From an uncultured Hyphomicrobiales bacterium (lineage in GTDB: Bacteria > Pseudomonadota > Alphaproteobacteria > Rhizobiales > Beijerinckiaceae): a stretch of DNA of 54,543 nt. The stretch covers positions 1 to 54,543 of the forward strand of contig CAINED010000041.1 of the NCBI GenBank assembly GCA_903847605.1, written 5' to 3'. The translations under genes were made by a program, and so were the position numbers. The notes beneath the pieces were generated by a model. The model worked only from the letters and a program-made list of their open reading frames with translations. It had not been told where the DNA came from and made no database searches. This document shows, one piece after another, positions 25,006 through 33,874 of the stretch. Numbering within the stretch: position 1 is the stretch's first letter; every line of letters starts with the position of its first letter.

Positions 25006-25983
25006 CTATTCGATCTTTGCGCCGGATGCCTTTACGACCGGAGTCCAGCGCGCGATTTCCGCCTTGACAAATTCCAGCGTCTGGTCGGGCGATGACGCGA
25101 CAACGTCGAGCCCGAGCCCTTGCAATCGCGTCGCGATTTCCGCGCGCTTGAGCATGGCGACGATAATCTGGTTGTAGCGCTCGACGATCGGTCGAGGCGT
25201 TTTTCCGGGCATCGCGACACCGAACCAGGCGCTGACGTCGAATCCCGCGAAGCCTTCCTGCTCGGCCATCGGAACGACATCGGGCAAGGCGGGCGCCCGC
25301 TGTTTCGACGTCACGCCGAGGGCCCGCAGGGTGCCGGCAGCGATATGGTTCTGCGCGTCGGCGATTGTGACGAACATCAAATGTATCCGTCCTGCCAGAA
25401 GATCCGGTGTTGCCGCAGCGGCTCCGCGATAGGGCACATGCACCATGTCGATTCCGGCAACCATCTTGACGAGTTCGCCGCACAGATGTTGCGATGTTCC
25501 GGTTCCCGCCGAGCCGAACGATATCTTGCCGGGATTCTGTCGGGCATAGGCTGCCAGTTCTGTGACGTTCTTCACTGGCAGCGAGGTATGCGCCACCGCG
25601 ACATTTTTCGCTTCGACCGCCACAGTGACGAATTCGAAATCGCCAACCGGGTCGAAACGCAGGTTGGCTCCATAAAGCGCAGGATTGATGCCGTGCGTCG
25701 ACACTGTGATCATGCCGATCGTGTGCCCGTCGGGATCGGATCTGGCGAGCGCCTGCGCTCCGACATTGCCGCCGGCGCCCAGCCTGTTCTCCACGATGAC
25801 CTGTTGTCCCGTCTGCTTGGCTATGTCGTCGGCGATGAGGCGCGCGAGCATGTCGAGCGTGCCGCCGGCAGTTGTCAGTGTGATGAGGCGGACGGGTTTC
25901 GTGGGATTCCACGTTTGGGCCTGTGCGGCGCTGGTAATGAGCGCGCTCGTCAAAAGAGCCGCAAGTGTGGCCTTTATGCGCAT
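25006..25983 (-). CDS. Bug/TctC-family receptor, canonical subtype
   Basis: The 325-residue protein has a signal peptide ending SAAQAQT, then KPVRLITLTTAGGTLDMLARLIADD and VENRLGAGGNVGAQALARSDPDGHTIGM, the standard Bug sequence (TTAGG, RxGAGG, PDG). This is the common BugT type and differs from the three FYKGK-type paralogues in the window. The start at 25983 is chosen because GGGAGGAAG is placed correctly for it and lies inside the longer alternative. It follows the metallo-beta-lactamase-fold gene by 65 bases. Confidence 0.9.
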   Translation of the reverse strand: MRIKATLAALLTSALITSAAQAQTWNPTKPVRLITLTTAGGTLDMLARLIADDIAKQTGQQVIVENRLGAGGNVGAQALARSDPDGHTIGMITVSTHGINPALYGANLRFDPVGDFEFVTVAVEAKNVAVAHTSLPVKNVTELAAYARQNPGKISFGSAGTGTSQHLCGELVKMVAGIDMVHVPYRGAAAATPDLLAGRIHLMFVTIADAQNHIAAGTLRALGVTSKQRAPALPDVVPMAEQEGFAGFDVSAWFGVAMPGKTPRPIVERYNQIIVAMLKRAEIATRLQGLGLDVVASSPDQTLEFVKAEIARWTPVVKASGAKIE

Positions 25984-26048
25984 AAACTTCCTCCCGATCA
26001 TGGCCAGGACGCTTATAGCAAAGCATTACCCGGCGCCAATCCGCGTCA

Positions 26049-27203
26049 TCACGCCTCGAACACAAAGCGCATGCCCACCGCCGAATGAATCACCCTGTCG
26101 CCAAAAGCGTCGCGCGCCAGATCGTAGAAGCGATCGCCCGAGCAATGGCCGGGAATGATGTAGGCGGGGTCGATCTCGCGGAAGGCTTCGATGGTGCGGC
26201 GGATGTAAGTGTCGTCCAGCGGCGGCACAATGTGGAACCCGCCGATGACGGCGAGCACTTTTCTCACGCCCGACACGGCCTGCGCCTGCTTGACCGCGTT
26301 AATGACGCCGCGATGGCTGCAGGAGGTCAGCACCACGAGTCCGCGGTTTCCGACGACGAAATTCGTGGCGATCTCATGGTCGAAATCGTCGGAGATGTAT
26401 TGTCCCGTGTTCTTTTCCGGCGGCATGGCCTCGGGATAGCAGCCGAAGCCGTCAAATATGCCGACGATCTCCTTTGTCGGCAGCAGCGGTTGCTCGAACG
26501 ACACCTGTGCAATGCGCCCCGTCGTGAAACCGTGATCGGCGATCACGGCAGGGCCTGCCGCCATCATGAGCGCGAGATCGGCTTCGTTGATCGCCTTCCG
26601 GTCGATGGCGCCGAAACTGCCCGTCGCATTGCGGCGCAGGCAGAAGGCATCCTCGCCGCCGACGAAGAAGGGCAGGCGCGGGCGCAGCTTGCCCTTGTTC
26701 GCCGAGAGAAATCCCGTCATGCCGCCGAAGTGATCGTAATGGCCGTGGCTCAGCACCATCGCGTCGATGGCCGCCGGGTCGAAGCCATAGATCGCCATGT
26801 TGTTGAGCAGCGCTTCCGGCGTATAGCCGAAATCGACGAGTATGTTGCGCTCTTCGCCGTTGCGCGAACTCTGCGCGTGCATGGAGAGGCCCCATTCGCC
26901 CATCGGCGCGTGGCGCGGTTTCTCGTCCGGGTTGGGGCGGGGCGGATGTCCGCGCTCGATGGTGAGGCCTTCGCGCTTCTCGCCCGGCACGAAATTGATG
27001 ACGACATTGTCCGTGAGGATGCGGACGGCCAGGCGGTCCACCACTGGCGGCGACTTGCCGGGCATAAGCACTTCCGCCTCTTGCCGCCGGTGCGCCATTG
27101 CGGCGACCATGGCCGAAATGAATCCCGCCCCGCCGGCGCAAAGTCCCGCCGCGTCTGCGAAAAATCCTGCAACCGGCAGGCAGCCGCATCCCCCGAATAG
27201 CAT
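26049..27203 (-). CDS. MBL-fold metallo-hydrolase
   Basis: The 384-residue protein has the metallo-beta-lactamase metal motif SHGHYDH (His153, His155, Asp157, His158), later SCSHRG and IPGHCSG histidines, and an N-terminal hydrophobic stretch at about residues 9-36. It resembles MBL enzymes of the 7,8-dihydropterin-6-methyl-4-aminobenzene-phosphate synthase type, which are often mis-assigned and have unknown function. AGAGGAGAG precedes the ATG. It is the first gene of the receptor string and is divergent from the toxin-antitoxin pair. It may act at the membrane if the N-terminal stretch is an anchor. Confidence 0.82.
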   Translation of the reverse strand: MLFGGCGCLPVAGFFADAAGLCAGGAGFISAMVAAMAHRRQEAEVLMPGKSPPVVDRLAVRILTDNVVINFVPGEKREGLTIERGHPPRPNPDEKPRHAPMGEWGLSMHAQSSRNGEERNILVDFGYTPEALLNNMAIYGFDPAAIDAMVLSHGHYDHFGGMTGFLSANKGKLRPRLPFFVGGEDAFCLRRNATGSFGAIDRKAINEADLALMMAAGPAVIADHGFTTGRIAQVSFEQPLLPTKEIVGIFDGFGCYPEAMPPEKNTGQYISDDFDHEIATNFVVGNRGLVVLTSCSHRGVINAVKQAQAVSGVRKVLAVIGGFHIVPPLDDTYIRRTIEAFREIDPAYIIPGHCSGDRFYDLARDAFGDRVIHSAVGMRFVFEA

Positions 27204-27284
27204 GGCGCTCTCCTCTTTTGTCCGCATCTTGGGCGGCGCGGGACGCGCCCGCAAGGTGGGAACTTTTTCGAGCCAGTGGGGTGT

Positions 27285-27303
27285 GTTATACGTTTTGTAT
27301 AAC
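27285..27303. promoter_or_regulatory. operator palindrome upstream of the toxin-antitoxin pair
   Basis: GTTATAC and GTATAAC are separated by five bases, ending 17 bases before the antitoxin start codon. The right arm contains TATAAC, which could be the -10 box, so a bound antitoxin would cover the promoter. It sits in the divergent region shared with the MBL gene. Confidence 0.6.
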
Positions 27304-27320
27304 GTTATTGGAGTGAAGCG

Positions 27321-27587
27321 ATGGGCGATGCAAAGACCAACATCGCGAACGCGAATGCAGTTCTCACACTGACAGTCCGCAAAATTGGAAATTCGACAGG
27401 TCTCATTCTTCCGAAAGAAGTGCTCGCGCGCTTCAATCTCAAGGAAGGCGACAAGCTGCACATTGTCGAGCAGGCCGACAAGAGTTTTAAACTTTCACCT
27501 TACGATCCCAAACATGCACAGGCGCTCGCCATCGCGCGCGGCGTCATGGATGAGTACAAGGACACTTTTAAAGAACTCGCGAAATGA
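27321..27587 (+). CDS. AbrB/MazE-type antitoxin
   Basis: The 88-residue protein has a swapped-hairpin AbrB domain at about residues 15-58 (LTVRKIGNSTGLILPKEVLARFNLKEGDKLHIVE), followed by a tail with DEYKDTFKELAK that likely wraps and inhibits the toxin. It would repress its own promoter through the palindrome upstream. GGAG lies nine bases before the ATG. The stop overlaps the toxin start (ATGA), so the two are translationally coupled. Confidence 0.9.
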   Translation: MGDAKTNIANANAVLTLTVRKIGNSTGLILPKEVLARFNLKEGDKLHIVEQADKSFKLSPYDPKHAQALAIARGVMDEYKDTFKELAK

Positions 27588-27970
27588 GCGAGCCGTTCTG
27601 GCTCGGTATCGATCTGATCGTCGATCTTCATGCCGAGCCGCTTGCCCGCTTTGGCGGGCCTGAGGGCATTAGAGATCACGGTATGCTCGAATCCGCGCTC
27701 GCTCGCCCGATCAACCAATGGCACTGCGGCGAGACCGATCTTGCCCAGCTTGCTGCTGCCTATGCCTTCGGTCTTGCGCGCAACCATGTGTTCGTCGACG
27801 GCAACAAGCGCATCGCCTTTCAGGCGATGATGACTTTCCTGCGCGTCAATGCGGTGTGGTTCGCGCCGCCCCCAGCGGCTGCCACGGCTATCATTCTTGC
27901 TCTCGCCGCCGGCGAAGTCGCTGAAGACGGGCTGGCGCGCTGGATCAGGGACAACTGGCCGAAGAGTTGA
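27584..27970 (+). CDS. Doc-type toxin (Fic/death-on-curing family)
   Basis: The 128-residue protein has the Doc/Fic signature HVFVDGNKRIAF at residues 68-79. Doc toxins phosphorylate elongation factor EF-Tu and arrest translation, using this loop. The N-terminal GIDLIVDLHAEPLARFGGPEGIRDHGMLESALARP is typical of Doc. The usual partner of Doc is Phd; here the antitoxin is AbrB-type, a pairing seen in other bacteria. The motif keeps the catalytic His, Asp, Asn, Lys and Arg, so it should be active. Confidence 0.9.
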   Translation: MSEPFWLGIDLIVDLHAEPLARFGGPEGIRDHGMLESALARPINQWHCGETDLAQLAAAYAFGLARNHVFVDGNKRIAFQAMMTFLRVNAVWFAPPPAAATAIILALAAGEVAEDGLARWIRDNWPKS

Positions 27971-27982
27971 TCGCAACAAAAT

Positions 27983-28010
27983 GCCCCGCGCGCCTTTCGA
28001 CTCGCGGGGC
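27983..28010. terminator. bidirectional terminator hairpin
   Basis: GCCCCGCG and CGCGGGGC arms enclose a 12-base loop between the convergent toxin gene and the molybdenum hydroxylase gene. An A-rich run before it and a T-containing run after it support function on both strands. Confidence 0.6.
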
Positions 28011-28027
28011 TTACAAATTGCCTGATC

Positions 28028-30373
28028 TTACTTCGCCTGAAGCGCTTGCCAGATTTTCAGCGGCGTCACGGGCATCTGCAAGTTCAGGAATTTATCCGGC
28101 GCGATGGCGTGTTCAATCGCCGCGACAATCACCGGCGGGGCCGCCGTGGTCCCGGCTTCGCCCGTGCCTTTCGCGCCGATATAATTCGTCTTGCACGGCA
28201 CGGGATGATGGATGACCTTCAGCATCGGCATGTCGAGCGCGCGCGGCATCTGGTAATCCATGAAGCTCGCGGCGACGAGCTGGCCGCTGTCGTTGTCGTA
28301 GCGCGTATATTCGCCGAGCGCCTGGCCAATGCCCTGCGCGACGCCGCCCTGCACCTGTCCTTCGACGATCTTTTCGTTGAGTACGATGCCGACATCGCCG
28401 ACCGCCGTGTAGGCGACAACCACCACCTCGCCCGTGCCCGGATCGATTTCGACTTCCGCGATATGGCAGCCGTTCGGGAAAGACGGGCCGGTGTCGGCCT
28501 CCGATTCCGTGTCGAGGCTTTCCGCAAGCGCGCCCTGTTTCTTCATCTCTTCGGCGCGTGCGGCGACTTCGAACAGCGACACGGTCTGCCCCGTGCCCTT
28601 TCGCTCGAAGACGCCATCGTGATAGGCGACATCGCCTTCGCCCGCTTGCAAGAGTGTTTGCGCGACGCCGTAGGCCTTCTCCAGCATCTTGTCGACGGCG
28701 ATCGTCACCGCGCTGCCTGTCAACATCGCTGTGCGCGACGCAACTGCGCCAAAGCCCGGCACGTCCCTGGAACTGTCGCCGAACTGCAACTCCACCATGT
28801 CGTCGGAAATGCCGAGGCGCATGGCGACGACCTGCTTAAACACAGTGATATGGCCCTGGCCCTGCGGCACAGGACCGATGCCGCATTCGATCTTGCCGTT
28901 CTTGAACAGAAGACGCGCCGGCTCGTGATAATGGCCGCCTGAAATTTCGAGGAAGCCGCAAATGCCGATGCCGCGCTTCTTGCCGTTCTTCTCGGACGCA
29001 GCCTTGCGCGCCGCGAAGCCTGAATAATCCGCAGCTTTCATCGCCTGATTGAAAATCTCCGGAAAATCGCCGCTGTCGTAGGGCGGACCGAGCGTCGTGA
29101 AATAGGGCAATTGGGCAGGCTTGATGAGATTGCGCTTGCGAATTTCCGCGCTGTCCATGCCGATCTTGCGCGCAGCGGCATCGATCACGCGCTCCAGCAT
29201 GTAATTCACTTCCGGACGACCCGCGCCGCGATAGGGCCCAGTCGGAACTGTGTTCGTGAAATAGCAGCGGGAATCCACCACAACATTGGGAATGTCGTAG
29301 ACGCTGGGGAGACAGCCGGCGATGTGGACTGTCGGGATCAGCACGGCGACGAGCGTCATGTAGGCGCCGACATTCTGGTCGCCATCGACCTTGAGTGCGC
29401 GAAACTTGCCGTCATTGTCGAAGGCGAGTTCGATCGTCCAGCGCGAGTCGCGCGCATGATTGTCGCTCATGAAGGATTCGTTGCGGCCCGCCATCCATAG
29501 AACGGTCTGGCCGGTGAGTTTCGCGGCGACACAGAGCGCCGGATATTCCGGATAGTTCGTCGCCTTCATGCCAAAGCCGCCGCCGACATCTGTCGAGAGG
29601 ACGCGGATTTTCGGCAGGTCCACCTTCATGCACATGGCGAGCTGCTGGCGGATGCCGTGCGTGCCCTGCGTTCCCGCGTGAATCGTGTAGGTGTCGCTGT
29701 TCCTGTCGTAGCTCGCGACGGCCGCGCGCGTCTCCATGGAGACTGCGGAAATGCGCTGGTTCATGATGTCGAGGCTGACGCGATGATCGGCGGCGGCGAA
29801 AGCAGCTTCTGTCGCCTTGCGTTTGGCGCCATCTGGATCTTCGGGCGATGTCCAGTCGAGCGTGATATTGCCCGGCGCATCCGGCCACAAATTCACCTTG
29901 CCGGACCTGGCCTTCTCAAGGTCGACGACGGGCTCCAGCACTTCGTAATCGATTTCGATCAGCGCAGCGGCGTCTTCGGCCTGCGCCGCCGTTTTGGCGA
30001 CGACGAGCGCGACGGGATCGCCGACGTGCATCACCTTCTTGCCCGCGAGCGCCGGGCGAAATGGCGAATAGGGCATCTTGCCGTCGCGGCCGGGGAAGGG
30101 GATCGAGCCGGAGACGGAGCCGACGCCTGCGGCTTCCATGTCTGCCGCGGTCAGGACAGCGGCGACGCCGGGAGCGGCCTTCGCGGCGGATACATCGATT
30201 TTCGTGATCTTCGCGTGGGCGTGGGGCGAACGCACGAATATTGCCGTGAGTCCGGCCTCGACGAGATCGCCCGCATATTTGCCCTTGCCACTCAAAAGGG
30301 CTGCATCTTCATAGCGCCCGTTCCAGGGACGCGAATGCTGCTGCGTGCGGTGCGGATTGACGACTTCGTTCAT
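28028..30373 (-). CDS. xanthine dehydrogenase-family molybdopterin-binding (large) subunit
   Basis: The 781-residue protein is the full-length large subunit of a molybdenum hydroxylase (CoxL/XDH family). Cofactor motifs are visible: GGGFGM at residues 264-269, PYRGAGRPE at 380-388, and the C-terminal GAKGTGEAGTTAAPP with the catalytic glutamate. PYRGAGRPE is the sequence of CoxL-like form II rather than the AYRCSFR loop of true CO dehydrogenase, so an aromatic or heteroaromatic hydroxylase is more likely. The small [2Fe-2S] and medium FAD subunits are absent within the window. The N-terminus shows no signal peptide. Confidence 0.9.
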   Translation of the reverse strand: MNEVVNPHRTQQHSRPWNGRYEDAALLSGKGKYAGDLVEAGLTAIFVRSPHAHAKITKIDVSAAKAAPGVAAVLTAADMEAAGVGSVSGSIPFPGRDGKMPYSPFRPALAGKKVMHVGDPVALVVAKTAAQAEDAAALIEIDYEVLEPVVDLEKARSGKVNLWPDAPGNITLDWTSPEDPDGAKRKATEAAFAAADHRVSLDIMNQRISAVSMETRAAVASYDRNSDTYTIHAGTQGTHGIRQQLAMCMKVDLPKIRVLSTDVGGGFGMKATNYPEYPALCVAAKLTGQTVLWMAGRNESFMSDNHARDSRWTIELAFDNDGKFRALKVDGDQNVGAYMTLVAVLIPTVHIAGCLPSVYDIPNVVVDSRCYFTNTVPTGPYRGAGRPEVNYMLERVIDAAARKIGMDSAEIRKRNLIKPAQLPYFTTLGPPYDSGDFPEIFNQAMKAADYSGFAARKAASEKNGKKRGIGICGFLEISGGHYHEPARLLFKNGKIECGIGPVPQGQGHITVFKQVVAMRLGISDDMVELQFGDSSRDVPGFGAVASRTAMLTGSAVTIAVDKMLEKAYGVAQTLLQAGEGDVAYHDGVFERKGTGQTVSLFEVAARAEEMKKQGALAESLDTESEADTGPSFPNGCHIAEVEIDPGTGEVVVVAYTAVGDVGIVLNEKIVEGQVQGGVAQGIGQALGEYTRYDNDSGQLVAASFMDYQMPRALDMPMLKVIHHPVPCKTNYIGAKGTGEAGTTAAPPVIVAAIEHAIAPDKFLNLQMPVTPLKIWQALQAK

Positions 30374-30474
30374 GGACGGGCTCCCCTCGAATGCCGGCCG
30401 GAATCTGGCGCGCGGCCAAGCCGCGTCAAGCCGTGGTTAGCACGACTTCGCGAAGGCCCGGTAGCGCTGGCGGC

Positions 30475-30505
30475 GATAAAAAAGCGTGGGCGTGCGGCCC
30501 ACGCT
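30475..30505 (-). terminator. rho-independent terminator of the amidohydrolase gene
   Basis: On the minus strand nine-base arms (AGCGTGGGC and GCCCACGCT) with a five-base loop are followed by six T residues, 23 bases after the amidohydrolase stop. It separates this gene from the molybdenum hydroxylase gene downstream. Confidence 0.8.
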
Positions 30506-30527
30506 CACACGGTTATTCGTGGCGCAA

Positions 30528-31526
30528 TCAGGCCGATTTCAGCTTCAGGATGCGCTCGGCATTGCCGGACATGACTTTCTTGAAATCCTGCGGCGACAGG
30601 CCCAGCGACTCCACGGCTTTGATGGTCTCCGGGATCGGCCCCAGCGGCGCATCGGTCGAGAAGACGACGTGATCCGCGCCGAAGAAGCGTATGCCGGCGT
30701 GCAGGCCTGTGGCCGCGCCGAACATGGCGGTGTCGCCGTAGAAGTTTTTGAAATATTCGAGATGCGGCTTCTTCAGGCCCTTCAGCACGCCCGAATAATC
30801 CTCGTCCATCGTGCGCGATCCCAAGACATCGAGGCCCGGCCCCACGCGCCCGTCGTAATACGGGATCATGCCGCCGCAGTGATGCGTGATCATGTTGAGA
30901 TCGGGATAGCGATCGTAGATGCCGTTGAAGACGAGGCGGCTCATCGCGACCGAAGTCTCGTAAGGCCAGCCGAAGCACCACCACATCTCGTAGCGGGATT
31001 TCTTCTCGCTGGTGTAGTCGGCGAAATCGTCGGCGGTGCGCGCAGGATGAATCCAGATCGGCAGGTCGTATTTCGCCATCGCGGCAAAAAACGGTTCGAA
31101 TTCCGGCAGGTCCAGCGGCTTGCCCTTGATATTGGTGAAAGTCTGCACGCCGCGCGCGCCAAGCTGCGTGATGGCGCGTTCGATCTCCTTCAGCGAACCG
31201 TCGACATCGGTCATGCAGCAGGCGGCAGCGAAGGCGGGAAAGCGGTCAGGATGTTTCTGGCACAATTCGGCCATCGCATCGTTGGCGACGCGCGCCAGCA
31301 TGATGCCCTGTTCGGGCGTTGCGACATCCTCGATCGGCGGGTTGGGCAGCGAAATAACCTGGCGGTAATCCGCGCCGACCTTGTCCATGTCGCGGAAACG
31401 TATGTCGAGATCGAAGATGGGTTTTACGCCGCGCAGGCGTGCGCCGATGTTCCCCAGCTTCGGCGAGGTCTTCGTCAGCACCTCGTAGAACTTGTCGGGG
31501 AAGATATGCGTGTAGATGTCGATCAT
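30528..31526 (-). CDS. amidohydrolase-family (ACMSD-like) enzyme
   Basis: The 332-residue protein is an Amidohydro_2 TIM barrel: IDIYTHIFP at the N-terminus, LPIWIHPARTADDF, THHCGGMIPYYDGR and STDAPLG supply the expected His and Asp metal ligands. The family includes 2-amino-3-carboxymuconate-semialdehyde decarboxylase and gamma-resorcylate/5-carboxyvanillate-type decarboxylases, so a non-oxidative decarboxylation or hydrolysis of an aromatic or meta-cleavage product is likely. It lies 66 bases after the family 1 binding protein on the same strand, which could supply its substrate. A terminator follows. Confidence 0.85.
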   Translation of the reverse strand: MIDIYTHIFPDKFYEVLTKTSPKLGNIGARLRGVKPIFDLDIRFRDMDKVGADYRQVISLPNPPIEDVATPEQGIMLARVANDAMAELCQKHPDRFPAFAAACCMTDVDGSLKEIERAITQLGARGVQTFTNIKGKPLDLPEFEPFFAAMAKYDLPIWIHPARTADDFADYTSEKKSRYEMWWCFGWPYETSVAMSRLVFNGIYDRYPDLNMITHHCGGMIPYYDGRVGPGLDVLGSRTMDEDYSGVLKGLKKPHLEYFKNFYGDTAMFGAATGLHAGIRFFGADHVVFSTDAPLGPIPETIKAVESLGLSPQDFKKVMSGNAERILKLKSA

Positions 31527-31592
31527 GCTTTTGTCCTGCCAAAAGGCAGACCGCTGCCGGCCCGCCTGTTTCGTTGTAGGTCTCGTCGGGTG

Positions 31593-32612
31593 TTATTTGT
31601 AGATCGTCTTGGCGGCATCGAACATTTCGTTCTGCTTGCCCACTGTGGTCGTCCCCAGAAGTTTGGCGTCGACGAAAAGCTTTAGTTCCGCAGGCACTTT
31701 GGCGCGGGCCGCGGGAACTGCGGGTGTGAAGCCTTCGTTGGCGTACATCGCCTGCGCCTCGTCGCTCAGGTTGTAGTCGATGAAAAGACGCGCCGCGTTG
31801 GCGTCAGGCGCATCACGCAACATGCCGAAGGCGAAGGGTACGTAGGGCAGGCCTTCCTGGGGAATGATCGGCTTTACCGGCAGCCCCTTGAGCCCAGCGA
31901 ATTCCGACACGTTGAAAGGCAGATAAAGTGCGAATTCGCCGCGCGCGAGGCGGCGCTGGCTTTCCGGGAAGAGGCGGTTGAACACCGGTCCCTGTGCCGC
32001 GAATTTTTCATGGAAATCCCTGCCCAGCGTCGTCAGCAAGACTTCGAACCATACGTTGCCAGCGCCAGCCGCGCGGGGATCGTCGGAGAGGATGCGTCCC
32101 TTCCAACGCGGATGCAGGAGATCGTTCCAGCTTTTGGGTTCGTCTTCGGGCTTGACGAGCGCGGTGTTGATGAGAAGTGCGAATTTGCCGACCACTGTGG
32201 GGACCAGAACGCCATTGTCCTTCACCGGCGCTTCCAGACGCCGGAGATTCGGGATGGCTCCGAGATTCTGCCAGACGCCTTCCGCCTGCTGCGTCGAAAG
32301 TGTCGTCCAGCCGCTGTAGCTGAGGCTCGCAACCGTGCGGTTGGTCGATTGCTCGACGCGGATGCGTTCGCGAATTTCGGTCGCGCGCGCATCGAGAACA
32401 TCGACGCGGATTCCGTGTTTTTTCGTGAACTCCGCCGCGATCTTCCGGATGATGGCGAAGTTGGTGCCGTTGTAGATGGTGAGCTTGCCTTCCTTCTTCG
32501 CGGCGGCGATCACATCGTCCCATTTGGCGTCTTGCGCGAGCGTGGGGACAGAGCCGAGGATGGCGAGTGCGCCTGCCAGCGCGAGCAGTCGATTGCGAAA
32601 ATTGGGGGTCAT
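31593..32612 (-). CDS. extracellular solute-binding protein, family 1 (iron/polyamine-type fold)
   Basis: The 339-residue protein has a signal peptide (about residues 1-26) and a mature start KWDDVIAAAKKEGKLTIYNGT of the SBP_bac type 1/6 clade used by Fe(III), phosphonate and organic ligands. The ATG is supported by GGAGGAAGG eight bases upstream. No permease or ATPase is adjacent. It precedes the ACMSD-like amidohydrolase on the same strand. An organic ligand processed by that enzyme is plausible, but iron cannot be excluded from sequence alone. Confidence 0.83.
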   Translation of the reverse strand: MTPNFRNRLLALAGALAILGSVPTLAQDAKWDDVIAAAKKEGKLTIYNGTNFAIIRKIAAEFTKKHGIRVDVLDARATEIRERIRVEQSTNRTVASLSYSGWTTLSTQQAEGVWQNLGAIPNLRRLEAPVKDNGVLVPTVVGKFALLINTALVKPEDEPKSWNDLLHPRWKGRILSDDPRAAGAGNVWFEVLLTTLGRDFHEKFAAQGPVFNRLFPESQRRLARGEFALYLPFNVSEFAGLKGLPVKPIIPQEGLPYVPFAFGMLRDAPDANAARLFIDYNLSDEAQAMYANEGFTPAVPAARAKVPAELKLFVDAKLLGTTTVGKQNEMFDAAKTIYK

Positions 32613-32822
32613 GGGTCCTTCCTCCGGTGTCCGGGCATTATGGTTATGCGGCTGCCCTGCCATTGCAGCAGACAAGACCGGGCTGGTCCGGCTGTCAACA
32701 TTCGAGATTCAGGCGCGACAATTCTGTCTTGGGCCTGCTGCGCGCTTTCGATTATGGTGGCGGGCAACAAGATGAGCGTTTCAGGGGGAAGCCTTGGCGA
32801 GAGCATATAGAGGGCCGGCTGC

Positions 32823-33872
32823 ATGAATGGCGCCGGCTTCAAACCCATCGATTGCGACGTTCACCCCTTTGTTCCCAGCACGAAGGTGCTGATGCCCTGG
32901 CTCGACGCCAACTGGCAGGAACAGGTGGTCGATCGCGGGATCGCCTCGCTCGATCCCATTTCCTATCCGCCGAATTCGCCGCTCACCGTGCGTTCGGACT
33001 TTCGCAAGGAAGGGCTCGACCAGGCCGGGACGAGTCGGCAAATTTTCGAGCGCTGGGGCGCGGAGCGCGCCATCCTCAACTGCATCTACGGCGTGCAACT
33101 CGTCCACAACACCGACATGGCCATCGCGTTCACACGGGCGCTGAACCAGTGGATTGCGGCGGAATGGCTGGCGAAGGACAAGAGGTTCGCGGCCTCTATC
33201 GTCCTGCCCTTGCAGGATATAGAGGCCTGCGTCGACGAGATCGAATTTTTCGCCGCCAACAGGCAGTTCGTTCAGGTGCTGGTTCTCGCCAATGGCGATG
33301 CCCCGCTCGGCAAGCGGCAGTTCTGGCCGATCTGGCGGGCGGCGGAGAAGCATGGGCTGCCGGTCGGCATTCATGCCGGATCGTCCTACAGACATCCCGT
33401 CACGTCGCTCGGCTGGACACACTATTATGTCGAGGATTATGCGGCGCAGGCGCTTGGCTTTCAGGCGCAGCTTGCAAGCCTTGTGACCGAGGGCGTCTTC
33501 GTGAAATTTCCGGGCCTCAAGGTCGTGCTGCTGGAATCGGGCGTTACATGGTTGCCCGGTTTCATCTGGCGTCTGTCGAAATTCTGGCGGGGCGTGCGTC
33601 GCGAGATTCCCTGGGTCGACCGGCCTCCTGGCGACATCATCCGGGATCATGTGCGCATGAGCATTCAGCCCTTCGATGGACCCGACGATGGCGCGTTCAT
33701 CGACAAGGTGATTGACCAGATTCAGTCGGACGATTTTCTGCTCTACGCGTCGGACTATCCGCACTGGCAGTTCGAAGGAGACGAAATCATGCCGAAGGGC
33801 ATTCCCGCCTCGCTGCATCGGAAGATCATGCGCGACAATCCGCTCGCGACCTATTCGCGGCTCGGAGGCTGA
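32823..33872 (+). CDS. amidohydrolase-family protein
   Basis: The 349-residue Amidohydro_2 protein starts with IDCDVHPFVPS, where the D-x-H metal pair sits, and continues with LPVGIHAGSSYRHP, KVVLLESGVTWLP and LLYASDYPHWQFEGD, the later metal and catalytic residues. It is paralogous to the gene at 46339 (for example LPVGIH, SDYPHW, YYVE). An AGAGGG ribosome site lies upstream. It begins an operon with a Rieske ferredoxin two bases downstream and an alpha/beta hydrolase after that, suggesting steps in the breakdown of one aromatic or lactone-like compound. Confidence 0.85.
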   Translation: MNGAGFKPIDCDVHPFVPSTKVLMPWLDANWQEQVVDRGIASLDPISYPPNSPLTVRSDFRKEGLDQAGTSRQIFERWGAERAILNCIYGVQLVHNTDMAIAFTRALNQWIAAEWLAKDKRFAASIVLPLQDIEACVDEIEFFAANRQFVQVLVLANGDAPLGKRQFWPIWRAAEKHGLPVGIHAGSSYRHPVTSLGWTHYYVEDYAAQALGFQAQLASLVTEGVFVKFPGLKVVLLESGVTWLPGFIWRLSKFWRGVRREIPWVDRPPGDIIRDHVRMSIQPFDGPDDGAFIDKVIDQIQSDDFLLYASDYPHWQFEGDEIMPKGIPASLHRKIMRDNPLATYSRLGG

Positions 33873-33874
33873 CG

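Noticed and set aside
24932..26065. The idea that one 728-codon gene spans both Bug receptors
   Set aside because: The upstream part of that frame is the shadow of the other Bug gene; a strong ribosome site and signal peptide place the start at 24931.
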